Shown here one piece after another: positions 1-8,777 of a stretch of 64,000 nt of DNA. The DNA comes from Bradyrhizobium sp. SZCCT0148 (GTDB lineage Bacteria > Pseudomonadota > Alphaproteobacteria > Rhizobiales > Xanthobacteraceae). The position numbers and the translations under genes were made by a program. The notes below the pieces were generated by a model. That model made no database searches. It saw only the letters and a list, made by a program, of their open reading frames with translations, and was not told the DNA's origin. The stretch's first letter is position 1, and every line of letters begins with the position of its first letter. Where the stretch lies: NCBI RefSeq assembly GCF_018129985.1, contig NZ_JAFCKT010000002.1, positions 680,885 to 744,884 of the forward strand. The letters are read 5' to 3'.

Positions 1-402
1 CTTGAACTTGGCCAGCGCCGTCTCGCCCTGGATCGTGAGATGCAGCGCATGGGAGCGACGGTCCGCCTTCGACTTGACCCGCTTCACGAGCTTGCGCTGT
101 TCGAGGCTGTCGAGCAGGTGCACCAGACGGGCGCGCTCGATGCCCAGGCGTTTCGCCACCGCCATCTGCGACAGGCCCGGATTGGCGCCGATCACCGTCA
201 GCACCGAATATTGCGTCGGCCGGATGTCGACATCGCCGAGCGTCTTGATGAAGTCCTGGAAGATCCAGATCTGGAAGCGCCGCACCGCATAACCGGCGTG
301 CCCCACCAGCGCGTCGAGGCCGATCTCGTCGGCATCGGTCCGCCGCGCCGTGCCGTTGCTCGCTCGTTTGCGTGGGAAGGTCCGGGGCGCGGTGGCTGTC
401 AC
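1..402 (-). CDS. MarR-family regulator, 3' end outside window
   Basis: A reading frame on the minus strand starts at a GTG (402-400) behind an AGGAGA ribosome site and runs off the left edge, giving 134 codons. The protein has a basic N-terminal tail and then a MarR winged helix: the segment around QYSVLTVIGANPGLSQ is the first helix pair, and a recognition helix and DRRSHALHLT wing follow. It lies head to head with the feruloyl-CoA synthase gene across a perfect inverted repeat (453-473). It is therefore probably the local repressor of hydroxycinnamate use, like CouR/FerR-type MarR proteins that release DNA on binding the acyl-CoA. That ligand is an inference from context. Confidence 0.85.
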   Translation of the reverse strand, partial: MTATAPRTFPRKRASNGTARRTDADEIGLDALVGHAGYAVRRFQIWIFQDFIKTLGDVDIRPTQYSVLTVIGANPGLSQMAVAKRLGIERARLVHLLDSLEQRKLVKRVKSKADRRSHALHLTIQGETALAKFK

Positions 403-452
403 ATCGTGTCTCCTGCCGGGCAAGCTTAACGCTTCAGGAGTCGCCAAGAAAG

Positions 453-473
453 ATTGTTGTTGACGACAACAAT
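453..473. promoter_or_regulatory. Inverted repeat, probable MarR operator
   Basis: ATTGTTGT and ACAACAAT form perfect 8-base arms around TGACG. The site sits in the divergent gap between the MarR gene and the feruloyl-CoA synthase gene, 70 bases before the synthase start and about 50 before the MarR start, so one bound dimer could control both. Size and symmetry fit MarR operators. Which protein binds is inferred from position. Confidence 0.65.
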
Positions 474-543
474 TGCCGTGCCCAACATTATGGCCAAAGC
501 AGCCCGGAACGAGGCTGTCGCCGATCGGGCGGAGGAGGGAACC

Positions 544-2400
544 ATGACAACCGCCGCTCGCGGTGACGCTGCAAGCCTGTTCGCAAGGCCCAGAACCGTT
601 GCCGAGCATCGGGCTGACGGCAGCATCGTGCTGCGCTCGCCCGAACCGTTGCGCGATGGCGCGCGCTGCGTCGGCGACTGGCTGGAGCAATGGGCGCGGC
701 AAACGCCGGATACGATCTTCCTGGCCGAGCGCGGCCATGTCGAGGCACCCTGGACCACCGTCACCTACGCGCAGGCGCTCCGCCAGGTGCGCGCGGCGGC
801 ATCCTGGATTCTTGCGCAGGGCCTGAGCGCCGAGCGTCCGCTGGCAATCCTCTCCGACAACAGCGTCGACCATGCGCTGCTTGCGCTTGCCGCCCAGCAT
901 GTCGGCGTCCCCTCGGCAGCGATCTCGCCGGCCTATTCGCTGATGTCGAAGGATTTCGACAAGCTCAGGAGCATGGTCGCGCTGCTCGATCCGGGCGCGA
1001 TCTATGTCTCCGCGACCAAGTCATTCGCGCCGGCGCTCGCCGCGATCAAGCCACAGCACAAGGCGCAGATCATCAGCGGCAACGCGAGCGATGGCGACGC
1101 GCTCGCTTTCCGCACGATCGCGGAGACTCCGGAGAGCCCGGACGTCGCAACGGCGTTCGCCGCGGTGGCGCCCGACACGATCGCAAAGTTCCTGTTCACG
1201 TCGGGCTCGACTGGCACGCCGAAAGCCGTCATCAACACCCAGCGCATGCTGACATCGAGCCAGCAGGCGAAGGCGCAGACCTGGACCTTCCTGCAGCCGG
1301 GCCGCGGCGATCTCGTCATTCTCGACTGGCTGCCCTGGAGCCACACCTTCGGTGCCAACCACAATTTCAACCTCGTGCTGCGCAATGGCGGCTCGCTCTA
1401 TATCGACGGCGGCAAGCCCGCGCCGGGCCTGTTTGCGACGTCGCTCGCGAATCTGAAAAGCGTGATGCCGACCGTCTATTTCAACGTGCCGCGTGGTTTC
1501 GACATGTTGATCGGGGCGCTGCGCGGCGACGAGGCGCTGTGCCGCCGTTTCTTCAACGAGGTAAAGTTCGCCTTCTATGCCGGCGCGGCGCTGCCGCAGA
1601 ATCTCTGGGACGCGCTCGAAGAGCTTTCGATCAGAACGGTCGGCCGCGCGCTGCCGATGGTCTCGGCCTGGGGCTCGACCGAGACGTCGCCGCTCGCGAC
1701 CGACTGCCATTTCCTCGCCAAACGCTCCGGCAATATCGGCGTGCCCATTCCCGGTACCGAGCTGAAGCTCGTCACCTCCGGTGACAAGATGGAGGTGCGG
1801 GTGCGTGGTCCCAACGTCACGCCCGGCTATTGGAAGGCGCCGGAGCTGACCAGGCAGGCCTTTGACGAAGAGGGCTTTTATCTGATCGGCGATGCCGTCA
1901 AGCTCGTCGACAGCGCGCGGCCGGAGCGCGGCCTGTTCTTCGACGGCCGCGTCGCCGAGGATTTCAAGTTGAATTCCGGTACGTGGGTCAATGTCGGCTC
2001 ACTGCGCGTGGCCGGCATCGCCGCGCTGGCGCCACTCGCTCAGGACATCGTCGTGTCAGGGCACGGCGGTGACGAGGTGCGTTTCCTCGTGATCCCGAAC
2101 GTCGCGGCCTGCCGCGCTCATGCCGGCCTGGGCGAGACGGCCGATGTGGACGAGGTGCTTGCACATGACAAGGTCAGGAGCGCGATCGCGCAGGGCCTGG
2201 TGAAACTAAGGCAGCAAGGCCCCAACTCCTCCGGCCACGCCACGCGTGCGCTGCTTCTCGCCGAGCCGCCGTCCGTCGATGGCGGCGAGATCACCGACAA
2301 GGGTTACATCAACCAGCGTGCCGTGCTGACGCGCCGCGCCGATGCGGTAGCGCGGTTGAACGAAGATACGTCGGCGGAGTGGATCGGGTGCGTCGAATAG
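544..2400 (+). CDS. fcs: Feruloyl-CoA synthase (acyl-adenylate-forming)
   Basis: This is a 618-residue AMP-dependent acyl-CoA synthetase that would activate ferulate, and probably other hydroxycinnamates, to the CoA thioester with ATP. The P-loop-like motif FTSGSTGTPK lies at residues 218-227, and the WGSTET motif and the late GDA segment are present. Its length and the WGSTETSP motif resemble feruloyl-CoA synthases more than benzoate ligases. I chose the ATG at 544 because a strong GGAGGAGGGA precedes it; in-frame ATGs at 454 and 490 lack such a site, and 454 lies inside the operator. No enoyl-CoA hydratase/aldolase or vanillin dehydrogenase gene follows, so the rest of the ferulate pathway must lie elsewhere. 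Confidence 0.83.
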   Translation: MTTAARGDAASLFARPRTVAEHRADGSIVLRSPEPLRDGARCVGDWLEQWARQTPDTIFLAERGHVEAPWTTVTYAQALRQVRAAASWILAQGLSAERPLAILSDNSVDHALLALAAQHVGVPSAAISPAYSLMSKDFDKLRSMVALLDPGAIYVSATKSFAPALAAIKPQHKAQIISGNASDGDALAFRTIAETPESPDVATAFAAVAPDTIAKFLFTSGSTGTPKAVINTQRMLTSSQQAKAQTWTFLQPGRGDLVILDWLPWSHTFGANHNFNLVLRNGGSLYIDGGKPAPGLFATSLANLKSVMPTVYFNVPRGFDMLIGALRGDEALCRRFFNEVKFAFYAGAALPQNLWDALEELSIRTVGRALPMVSAWGSTETSPLATDCHFLAKRSGNIGVPIPGTELKLVTSGDKMEVRVRGPNVTPGYWKAPELTRQAFDEEGFYLIGDAVKLVDSARPERGLFFDGRVAEDFKLNSGTWVNVGSLRVAGIAALAPLAQDIVVSGHGGDEVRFLVIPNVAACRAHAGLGETADVDEVLAHDKVRSAIAQGLVKLRQQGPNSSGHATRALLLAEPPSVDGGEITDKGYINQRAVLTRRADAVARLNEDTSAEWIGCVE

Positions 2401-2767
2401 GCCGTCCCGCCCACCGCCAGCTGCTATCGTGCCCGGACGCAGCGCAGCACGCAGTGATGTCGGGGCCCATCACACATGGCGCGCGGCCGCATGGGTCTCG
2501 GCCCTGCGCGGCAGCGTTTACACACTGCAACGCGTCCGGGACACCAGAGCGGGGTATGGCCAATAGGTCATCCACCCTGCAGCAATATACTGCCGATTAT
2601 TTTGTTGCCTAAGCAACTAATCTGTGCGAACCGTTCGAGGAGCGACGACGGCGGGGAAACCGCCGCGTCTGATCCTGGAGGAAACGATGCCCGGCCCGAA
2701 TGGTGCCGCCGGTCAACACCGGCGCATGCCTGGACGTAACGGCAGCAAGCGCCCCGCTCGCGACCGT
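2401..2767. other. Intergenic region with orphan gene-start signals
   Basis: These 367 bases hold no convincing gene. They do contain a MarR-type palindrome (2601-2620) and, about 70 bases on, a GGAGG followed by an ATG at 2687. That frame runs only as an antisense frame into the MarR gene and resembles no protein I know. It looks like a promoter and start region whose gene has been lost. Confidence 0.5.
2601..2620. promoter_or_regulatory. Palindrome resembling a MarR operator, no gene behind it
   Basis: TTTGTTGC and GCAACTAA are inverted with one mismatch around CTAA; the inner five bases of each arm (GTTGC/GCAAC) are perfect. Such GTTGC-N4-GCAAC sites are common MarR-type operators. The neighbouring MarR gene (2768-3274) is transcribed toward the site, not away from it, so this is not that gene's own promoter. 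Confidence 0.45.
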
Positions 2768-3274
2768 TCAGGCTTCGGTGTCGCCGGTGACCGCGCCGAG
2801 ATTTTCGTGCAGCCGGCGCAGCAGATCGATCAGCACCTCGCGCTCGTCCTTGTTCAGGCAGGACAGCAGCCGCCGTTCGCGCTCGAGTGCCGCGACGATC
2901 ACCTTGTCATGGGTGGCGCGGCCCTTCGCCGTCAGCGCGATCGAATGGGTGCGGCCGTCATGGGGATCAGTGCGGATCGAGACCAGCCCGCGCTTCTCGA
3001 GTCCCGCCAGCGTCCGGCTCACCGGCCCCTTGTCGAAGCCGATGACGTGACAGATGCGCGAGGCCGGAATCCCGGGCTCGATCGCCAGCAGCGACATGAT
3101 CCGCCATTCCGTGACGTTGACGCCGAACTGCCGCTGATAGAACGCGGTCGCGCTGTTCGAGAGCTTGTTGGCGATGAACGTGACGAACGCCGGGACGTAG
3201 CGGTCGAGATCGAGCGTCGGTCCTGCATCGCTAGGCGCGGGCTTCTGGCGGGATCTGATCGAAGGCGAAGGCAT
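2768..3274 (-). CDS. MarR-family regulator
   Basis: This is a 168-residue protein with a MarR fold. A helical dimer region is followed by a winged helix (NVTEWRIMSLLAIEPGIPASR and the GPVSRTLAGLEKRGLV recognition helix), the wing DPHDGRTHSIALT, and C-terminal dimer helices. It is divergent from the P450 gene with an 83-base gap, which suggests that it controls the P450 and binding-protein genes and perhaps itself. I found no strong palindrome in that gap. It differs clearly in sequence from the MarR at the left edge, so the two probably answer to different aromatic ligands. Confidence 0.87.
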   Translation of the reverse strand: MPSPSIRSRQKPAPSDAGPTLDLDRYVPAFVTFIANKLSNSATAFYQRQFGVNVTEWRIMSLLAIEPGIPASRICHVIGFDKGPVSRTLAGLEKRGLVSIRTDPHDGRTHSIALTAKGRATHDKVIVAALERERRLLSCLNKDEREVLIDLLRRLHENLGAVTGDTEA

Positions 3275-3357
3275 GTCGGGGGTCTGACTCGCGGTGGGGC
3301 GACCGACCTAAGGGCAAGCGCCATCCTTTCACAAGATCAAAATGAGGGAGGTCTCCC

Positions 3358-4578
3358 ATGAGCGTATCCGGCTCCCCGATATCGTCCGGCTCCGCAGCCG
3401 TTCCGCATCTCGACGTCGATCCCTTCGCGACGGATTTTTTCGCCGATCCCTATCCCACGCATGAGCGGCTGCGGGAGGCGGGGCCGGTGGTCTATCTCGA
3501 CAAGTGGAACGTCTACGGCGTGGCACGTTATGCCGAAGTCCATGCGGTGCTGAACGATCCCGCGACCTTCTGCTCCAGCCGCGGTGTCGGCCTCAGCGAT
3601 TTCAAGAAGGAGACGCCGTGGCGGCCGCCGAGCCTGATCCTCGAAGCCGACCCGCCCGCGCACACCCGCACCCGTGCCGTGCTGTCGAAGGTGTTGTCAC
3701 CGACCGTGATGAAGGGGCTCCGCGACCGTTTTGCGGCTGCGGCCGAAGAACGCGTCGATATGCTGCTCGCCAAGCGCAGCTTTGACGCTATCACGGATCT
3801 GGCGGAAGCCTATCCGCTCTCGATCTTCCCGGACGCGTTGGGGCTGAAGCCCGAAGGCCGTGAGCATCTCATCCCCTATGCGAGCGTCGTATTCAACGCG
3901 TTCGGTCCGCCCAATGAGTTGCGCCAGGAAGCCATCGCGCGCTCGTCGCCGCATCAAGCCTATGTCACCGCGCAATGCCAGCGTGACAACCTCACGCCCG
4001 GCGGCATCGGGGCCTGCATCCACGCCCATGTCGACGAGGGCGCGATCACCGCGACCGAGGCGCCGCTACTGGTGCGGTCGCTGTTGTCGGCCGGCCTCGA
4101 CACCACGGTCAACGGCATCGGTGCCGCCGTTTATTGCCTGGCGCGTTTCCCCGAGCAATGGCAGCGCCTGCGTGATGATCTGACGCTGGCGCGCAACGCC
4201 TTCGAGGAGGCCGTGCGGTTCGAAAGCCCGGTGCAGACCTTTTTCCGCACCACGACGCGTGACATCGAACTGTCCGGCGCGACGATCGGCGAAGGTGAAA
4301 AAGTGCTGATGTTCCTCGCCGCGGCCAATCGCGATCCCAGGCGCTGGGACAATCCCGACAGTTACGACATCACACGCCGCACCTCCGGCCATGTTGGCTA
4401 TGGCTCCGGCATCCACATGTGCGTCGGCCAGCTCGTGGCGCGGCTGGAAGGCGAGACGATGCTCTCGGCGCTGGCGCGCCGCATCGCCAGCATCGAGATC
4501 ACGAGCGAGCCGAAGCGCCGCTTCAACAACACGCTGCGCGGGTTGGACAGCCTGCCGGTAACGATCACGCCGGCCTGA
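3358..4578 (+). CDS. cyp199A: Cytochrome P450, CYP199A type (para-substituted benzoate oxidation)
   Basis: The 406-residue sequence closely matches what I remember of CYP199A2/A4 from Rhodopseudomonas palustris, which oxidise or demethylate 4-methoxybenzoate and related para-substituted benzoates. Carboxylate-binding residues fall at R89/S92 and R240/S241, the acid-alcohol pair at D248/T249 and the heme cysteine at C355. All are offset by three from CYP199A4 numbering, as expected from a slightly shorter N-terminus. GGGAGG precedes the ATG. The [2Fe-2S] ferredoxin and reductase that CYP199A enzymes need are not adjacent. The binding-protein gene follows 33 bases later and is probably cotranscribed. 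Confidence 0.9.
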   Translation: MSVSGSPISSGSAAVPHLDVDPFATDFFADPYPTHERLREAGPVVYLDKWNVYGVARYAEVHAVLNDPATFCSSRGVGLSDFKKETPWRPPSLILEADPPAHTRTRAVLSKVLSPTVMKGLRDRFAAAAEERVDMLLAKRSFDAITDLAEAYPLSIFPDALGLKPEGREHLIPYASVVFNAFGPPNELRQEAIARSSPHQAYVTAQCQRDNLTPGGIGACIHAHVDEGAITATEAPLLVRSLLSAGLDTTVNGIGAAVYCLARFPEQWQRLRDDLTLARNAFEEAVRFESPVQTFFRTTTRDIELSGATIGEGEKVLMFLAAANRDPRRWDNPDSYDITRRTSGHVGYGSGIHMCVGQLVARLEGETMLSALARRIASIEITSEPKRRFNNTLRGLDSLPVTITPA

Positions 4579-4611
4579 CACGACCGGAAAAACAAAGCAG
4601 GGGACGGACCA

Positions 4612-5823
4612 ATGAAGAACCTGAAGTGGACGCTCGCGCTGGCCGCGGGCCTTATGAGCGGCGCGGCAAGCGCCGAGATCTCCGACAATGTCGTGCGCGT
4701 CGGCGTGCTCAACGACGTCTCCGGAATCTTCCAGGATACCAACGGCATGGGCTCGGTCGAGGCCGCGCGTATGGCGGCGGAGGATTTCAACGGCGGGGCT
4801 AAGAACATCAAGGTCGAGATCGTCTATGCCGACCATCAGAACAAGGCCGATGTCGGCAACGCCATCGCGCGCAAATGGCTGGATGTCGAGGGCGTCGATG
4901 CCATCGTCGACGTGCCGAACTCGGCCGTCGGCCTCTCGATCAATACGCTGCTGCGCGACAGCCGCATGACCTTTCTGGCGTCGTCGACCGCAAGCTCGGA
5001 CCTCACCGGCAAGGCCTGCTCGCCCAACACCATCCAATGGGTCAACGACACCTGGGCAACCGGCAACACGACTGCAGCCGCGATGATGTCGCGCGGCGGC
5101 AAGGACTGGTACTTCCTCACGGTCGATTATGCGCTCGGCAAGGGCATCGAGGCCGAGGCGCAAAAGTATATCGAGGGCCATGGCGGCAAGGTGCTAGGCT
5201 CCTCAAAGCATCCGCTGGGCACCTCTGATTTCGCGTCGTTCCTGTTGCAGGCGCAGGGCTCGAAGGCGCAGGTGATCGGCCTTGCGAACGCCGGCGGCGA
5301 CACCATCAACGCGGTGAAGCAGGCCGCCGAATTCGGCATCCAGCAGAACGGCCAGAAACTCGTCGCCTTCCTGCTCTTCATCAACGACGTCCACGGCATG
5401 GGCATCAAGGTCGCGCAGGGCCTCCAACTGATGGAAGCCTTCTACTGGGACATGAACGACGATACCCGCGCGTTCGCCAAGCGGTTCGCCGCGCGGCCCG
5501 GCATGAACGGCAAGATGCCGAGCGGCAACCAGGCCGGCGTCTATGCCTCGACGCTCGCTTATCTCAACGCGGTTGCCTCGACCGGCAGCGACAACGCCAA
5601 GGACGCCGTGCCCGAGATGAAGAAGTTCAAAGGCAAGGACAAGCTGTTCGGCGACACCACCATCCGCCAGGACGGCCGCGTCGTGCACCCCATGTATCTG
5701 TTCGAGGTGAAGAAGCCGGAGGAGTCGAAGTATCCGTACGACTATTACAAGCTGGTCTCGACCATTCCGGCGGAGCAAGCGTTCCGGCCGATCGCGGAGG
5801 GCGGTTGCGAATTGGTGAAGTAG
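4612..5823 (+). CDS. HAAT-family ABC transporter substrate-binding protein
   Basis: This is a 403-residue periplasmic binding protein of the type I, branched-chain amino acid-like fold. A signal peptide ends near AASA at residues 20-23, and the mature protein begins with the beta strand VRVGVLNDVSG. It follows the P450 by 33 bases and has no permease or ATPase genes beside it. By context it may capture an aromatic acid such as methoxybenzoate or a hydroxycinnamate, as CouP does, but nothing in the sequence fixes the ligand. It would need permease subunits encoded elsewhere. Confidence 0.85.
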   Translation: MKNLKWTLALAAGLMSGAASAEISDNVVRVGVLNDVSGIFQDTNGMGSVEAARMAAEDFNGGAKNIKVEIVYADHQNKADVGNAIARKWLDVEGVDAIVDVPNSAVGLSINTLLRDSRMTFLASSTASSDLTGKACSPNTIQWVNDTWATGNTTAAAMMSRGGKDWYFLTVDYALGKGIEAEAQKYIEGHGGKVLGSSKHPLGTSDFASFLLQAQGSKAQVIGLANAGGDTINAVKQAAEFGIQQNGQKLVAFLLFINDVHGMGIKVAQGLQLMEAFYWDMNDDTRAFAKRFAARPGMNGKMPSGNQAGVYASTLAYLNAVASTGSDNAKDAVPEMKKFKGKDKLFGDTTIRQDGRVVHPMYLFEVKKPEESKYPYDYYKLVSTIPAEQAFRPIAEGGCELVK

Positions 5824-5872
5824 GGGAGCTCTGCGACTGCACCTTCTCCCACAAGGGGACAAGGAAAAAGAG

Positions 5873-7135
5873 CTACACCACCTTGCTGCTTCCCTGCGTG
5901 ATCAGCCGCGCCGCGCGCTGGTCGCGCGCGTAGATCCACAACCAGCTCAGCGCGACGCTGAGACGGTGACGGAGGCCGATCAGGAAGTAGATGTGGGCGA
6001 TGCCCCAGATCCACCACGCGATGGTGCCGCGCAGCTTGAAGCGGCCGAAGTCGATCACGGCGAGTCGCTTGCCGATCTGGGCGAGGCTGCCTGCGTGCTT
6101 GTAGCGGAATGGGCCGGTCGCAGCTCCGCGCAGCCGCGCCTTGATGGTGTCGGCGACATGACGGCCCTGCTGCTTGGCCGCCGGCGCGATGCCGGGCACC
6201 GGCTTGCCTTCCCAGGCGTTGATGCTGACGGTGTCCCCGATCGCAAAGATCTCGGGATGACCGGGGACGGTCAGGTCGTCTTCGACCTGCGCGCGTCCGG
6301 CGCGATCGGCTGGTGCACCCAGCCATTCGGCGGCGGGCGAGGCGCGAACGCCGGCGGCCCAGATCCGCGTCTTGGCTTCGAGCAGCTTGCCGCCGAACAC
6401 CACGCCCTCGCGATTGATCTCGGTGACGGCCTGTCCCAGCACGACCTCGACTCCGATCTTCTCCAGCGAGGCCTGGGCATAGGCCGAGAGGTCGTCGGCA
6501 AAGCCGGCGAGCACGCGCGGCCCCGCCTCGATCAGCACGACGCGCGCCTTGGTGGTGTCGATGTTGCGGAAGTCGCCGGGCAGCGTGTGACGCGCCATCT
6601 CGGCGATGGTGCCCGCGAGCTCGACGCCGGTTGGACCGGCGCCGACGATGACGAAGGTCAGCCGCGCCGCGCGCTTTGCCGGATCGGTCTCGCGCTCGGC
6701 GCGCTCGAACGCCACCAGGATGTGACGGCGCAGCGTGGTGCCGTCCTCCAGCGTTTTCAGGCCCGGCGCCCACTGCTCCCATTCGTCGTGGCCGAAATAG
6801 GCGTGACGCGCGCCGGTCGCGAGCACCAGCGTGTCGTAGGCCACTTCGCCGCCGTCGTCGATCAGCACACGACGCCTCGCGGCGTCGACGCCGCTCACCG
6901 TTGCGAACAGCGTCGTCACCTCGGGCCGGTCGCGCATCAAATGCCGGATCGGCCAGGCGATCTCGCTGGTGGCGAGCGAGGCGGTCGCGACCTGGTACAG
7001 CAGCGGCTGGAACAGATGATGGTTGCGGCGGTCGATCAGCGTGATCTCGACCGGCGCACCCGCAAGCCGGTAGGTCGCTTCCAGCCCGCCGAAGCCGGCC
7101 CCGACGATGACGACGCGATGCGGTGTCGTGGTCAT
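5873..7135 (-). CDS. ndh: Type II NADH:quinone oxidoreductase (NDH-2)
   Basis: This 420-residue flavoprotein of the NDH-2 family would transfer electrons from NADH to membrane quinone without pumping protons. Two dinucleotide-binding motifs are seen, GAGFGGLEA for FAD near residues 14-22 and GAGPTGVELAG for NADH in the middle. An AIGD FAD contact lies near residue 300, and a hydrophobic C-terminal part (WWIWGIAHIYFLIGL) is suited to the membrane surface. The start at 7135 places the FAD motif close to the N-terminus; an upstream ATG at 7201 would add a non-conserved tail. It converges with the binding-protein gene. I doubt that it is the P450's reductase, because its sequence is not of the ferredoxin-reductase type. 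Confidence 0.88.
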   Translation of the reverse strand: MTTTPHRVVIVGAGFGGLEATYRLAGAPVEITLIDRRNHHLFQPLLYQVATASLATSEIAWPIRHLMRDRPEVTTLFATVSGVDAARRRVLIDDGGEVAYDTLVLATGARHAYFGHDEWEQWAPGLKTLEDGTTLRRHILVAFERAERETDPAKRAARLTFVIVGAGPTGVELAGTIAEMARHTLPGDFRNIDTTKARVVLIEAGPRVLAGFADDLSAYAQASLEKIGVEVVLGQAVTEINREGVVFGGKLLEAKTRIWAAGVRASPAAEWLGAPADRAGRAQVEDDLTVPGHPEIFAIGDTVSINAWEGKPVPGIAPAAKQQGRHVADTIKARLRGAATGPFRYKHAGSLAQIGKRLAVIDFGRFKLRGTIAWWIWGIAHIYFLIGLRHRLSVALSWLWIYARDQRAARLITQGSSKVV

Positions 7136-7433
7136 GATGTGCCCTCGAATCTCGCTGCTCCACATCCCCCATTTAAGTGCGGATCGGACGCCGCGGTCCA
7201 ATAGCCGTCATCAATCGCCGCATAGGCGGGATGTATCGATCAGGCGCGAGAAAGCGCCGCAGGGTTGGCCGAAGTATGTAGAATTATATTTCTTGCCTTC
7301 GTCGATGAGGGCGAAATATGGTGCAGGACAGGCACTGAGCCATTGGCGGCGCGACGGATTTTGCGTTCAATAGAGCTAGACCCGGGGCGGCGACACCGCG
7401 TTTCCGGGCTCAATAATGTGGAGGGGAGTGGTT

Positions 7434-8606
7434 ATGAGGACGGCATTCTGGCTGGCGGGCGCAGCGGCGCTGGTGCTGGCGAACCCGGCATTCGCCGGCG
7501 ACACCATCAAGATCGGTTTCGTTTCGACCTTCAGCGGCCCCACCGCCGTGATCGGCAACGACATGCGCAACTCCTTCGAGCTGGCGCTGGATCACATGGG
7601 CCGCAAGATGGACGGCAAGCCGGTCGAGGTCATCTACGAGGATGACGGCCAGAAGCCCGATGTCGGCAAGCAGAAGACCGAGAAGCTGGTGCAGTCCGAC
7701 AAGGTCGATTTCATCGTCGGCTACATCTGGTCGAACGTGCTCCTGGCCTCGCTGAAGACCGCGGTGGACTCGCAGACCTTCCTGATCTCGGCCAATGCCG
7801 GCCCCTCGCAGCTCGCCGGCGAGCTGTGTTCGCCTTACGTGTTCTCGACCTCATGGCAGAACGACCAGACGCCGGCGGCCATGGGCCTCTACATGAACCA
7901 GAAGGGCGTCAAGAGCGTGTTCCTGATCGGCCCGAACTACGCGGCCGGCAAGGACATGCTGGCCGGCGTGAAGAGCACCTTCAAGGGCGAGGTCAAGGGC
8001 GAGGAATACACGGTCTGGCCGAGCCAGCTCGATTTCTCCGCCGAACTCTCCAAGGCGCGCGCCTCCGGCGCCGAGTCGATCTTCGTGTTCTATCCGGGCG
8101 CTGCTGGCGTGCAGTTCCTCAACCAATATGCGCAGGCGGGCCTGAAGAGCACGATGCCGCTCTACACGGCGTTCACTGTCGACGAGCTGTCGCTGCCGCT
8201 GCAGAAGGAGAACGCGCTCGGGGTGCCCGGCGCGCAGGAATGGGTCAACGACCTCCCCAACGAGCAGAACAAGCGCTTCGTCGCGGACTATCGCAAGAAG
8301 TACACCGGCCTGCGTCCCACCTATTACGGTGCGCAAGCCTATGACGCCGCGCAGCTGATCAACAGCGCGGTGGTCGCGGTGAAGGGCGACACCAGCAAGA
8401 AGGATGCGATGAAGGCCGAGATGGAGAAGGCCAACTTCAAGTCGCTGCGCGGCCCCTTCAAATACGGCAAGAACCACATCCCGGTGCAGAACTTCTATCT
8501 GCAGGACGTGGTTAAGGATAGCGAAGGCCAGCTCTCGCTGAAGACCGTCGCGACCATCGTCGAGAACGACCAGGATCGCTTCCACGACAAGTGCCCGATG
8601 AAGTAG
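7434..8606 (+). CDS. HAAT-family ABC transporter substrate-binding protein
   Basis: This is a 390-residue secreted binding protein with a signal peptide ending at AFA near residue 20, followed by a type I periplasmic-binding fold (IKIGFVSTFSGPTAVIGND). GGAGGGG precedes the ATG at 7434. It stands alone, with NDH-2 divergent upstream and the quinate operon's last gene convergent downstream, so its permease partners are not adjacent. It is one candidate partner for the binding-protein-less transporter at 23.8-27.2 kb. The ligand cannot be read from the sequence. Confidence 0.85.
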   Translation: MRTAFWLAGAAALVLANPAFAGDTIKIGFVSTFSGPTAVIGNDMRNSFELALDHMGRKMDGKPVEVIYEDDGQKPDVGKQKTEKLVQSDKVDFIVGYIWSNVLLASLKTAVDSQTFLISANAGPSQLAGELCSPYVFSTSWQNDQTPAAMGLYMNQKGVKSVFLIGPNYAAGKDMLAGVKSTFKGEVKGEEYTVWPSQLDFSAELSKARASGAESIFVFYPGAAGVQFLNQYAQAGLKSTMPLYTAFTVDELSLPLQKENALGVPGAQEWVNDLPNEQNKRFVADYRKKYTGLRPTYYGAQAYDAAQLINSAVVAVKGDTSKKDAMKAEMEKANFKSLRGPFKYGKNHIPVQNFYLQDVVKDSEGQLSLKTVATIVENDQDRFHDKCPMK

Positions 8607-8621
8607 CTGCAAGCGACGTTG

Positions 8622-8774
8622 CCCCTTCTCCCCTTGTGGGAGAAGGTGGCGCGAAGCGCCGGATGAGGGGTGTATCTCCGCGTATTCAACTGCGAGAGAT
8701 GTGCTCGTGGAGAGAGACCCCTCACCCCTCTCGCCGCTTCGCGGCGAGCCACCCTCTACCACAAGGGAAGAGAG
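8622..8774. repeat. Pair of inverted REP-like elements
   Basis: Two copies of one GC-rich element face each other at about 8622-8672 and 8712-8774. Each has a CCCTTGTGG core, a GGTGGC block, a GCGAAGCG hairpin and GATGAGGGG/GTGAGGGG at its end. The pair lies between two convergent genes and could fold into a large hairpin that helps end transcription from both sides. A decayed half copy lies near 5840-5865. Confidence 0.75.
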
Positions 8775-8777
8775 TCA

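Noticed and set aside
2624..3361. A plus-strand open frame of about 245 codons starting near the orphan ribosome site
   Set aside because: Most of it is antisense to the MarR gene and resembles no protein; only the start signals themselves are reported.
5873..7135. The NADH dehydrogenase as electron donor for the neighbouring P450
   Set aside because: Its C-terminal membrane-binding part and motifs are those of NDH-2, which reduces quinone, and it is convergent with the P450 operon.
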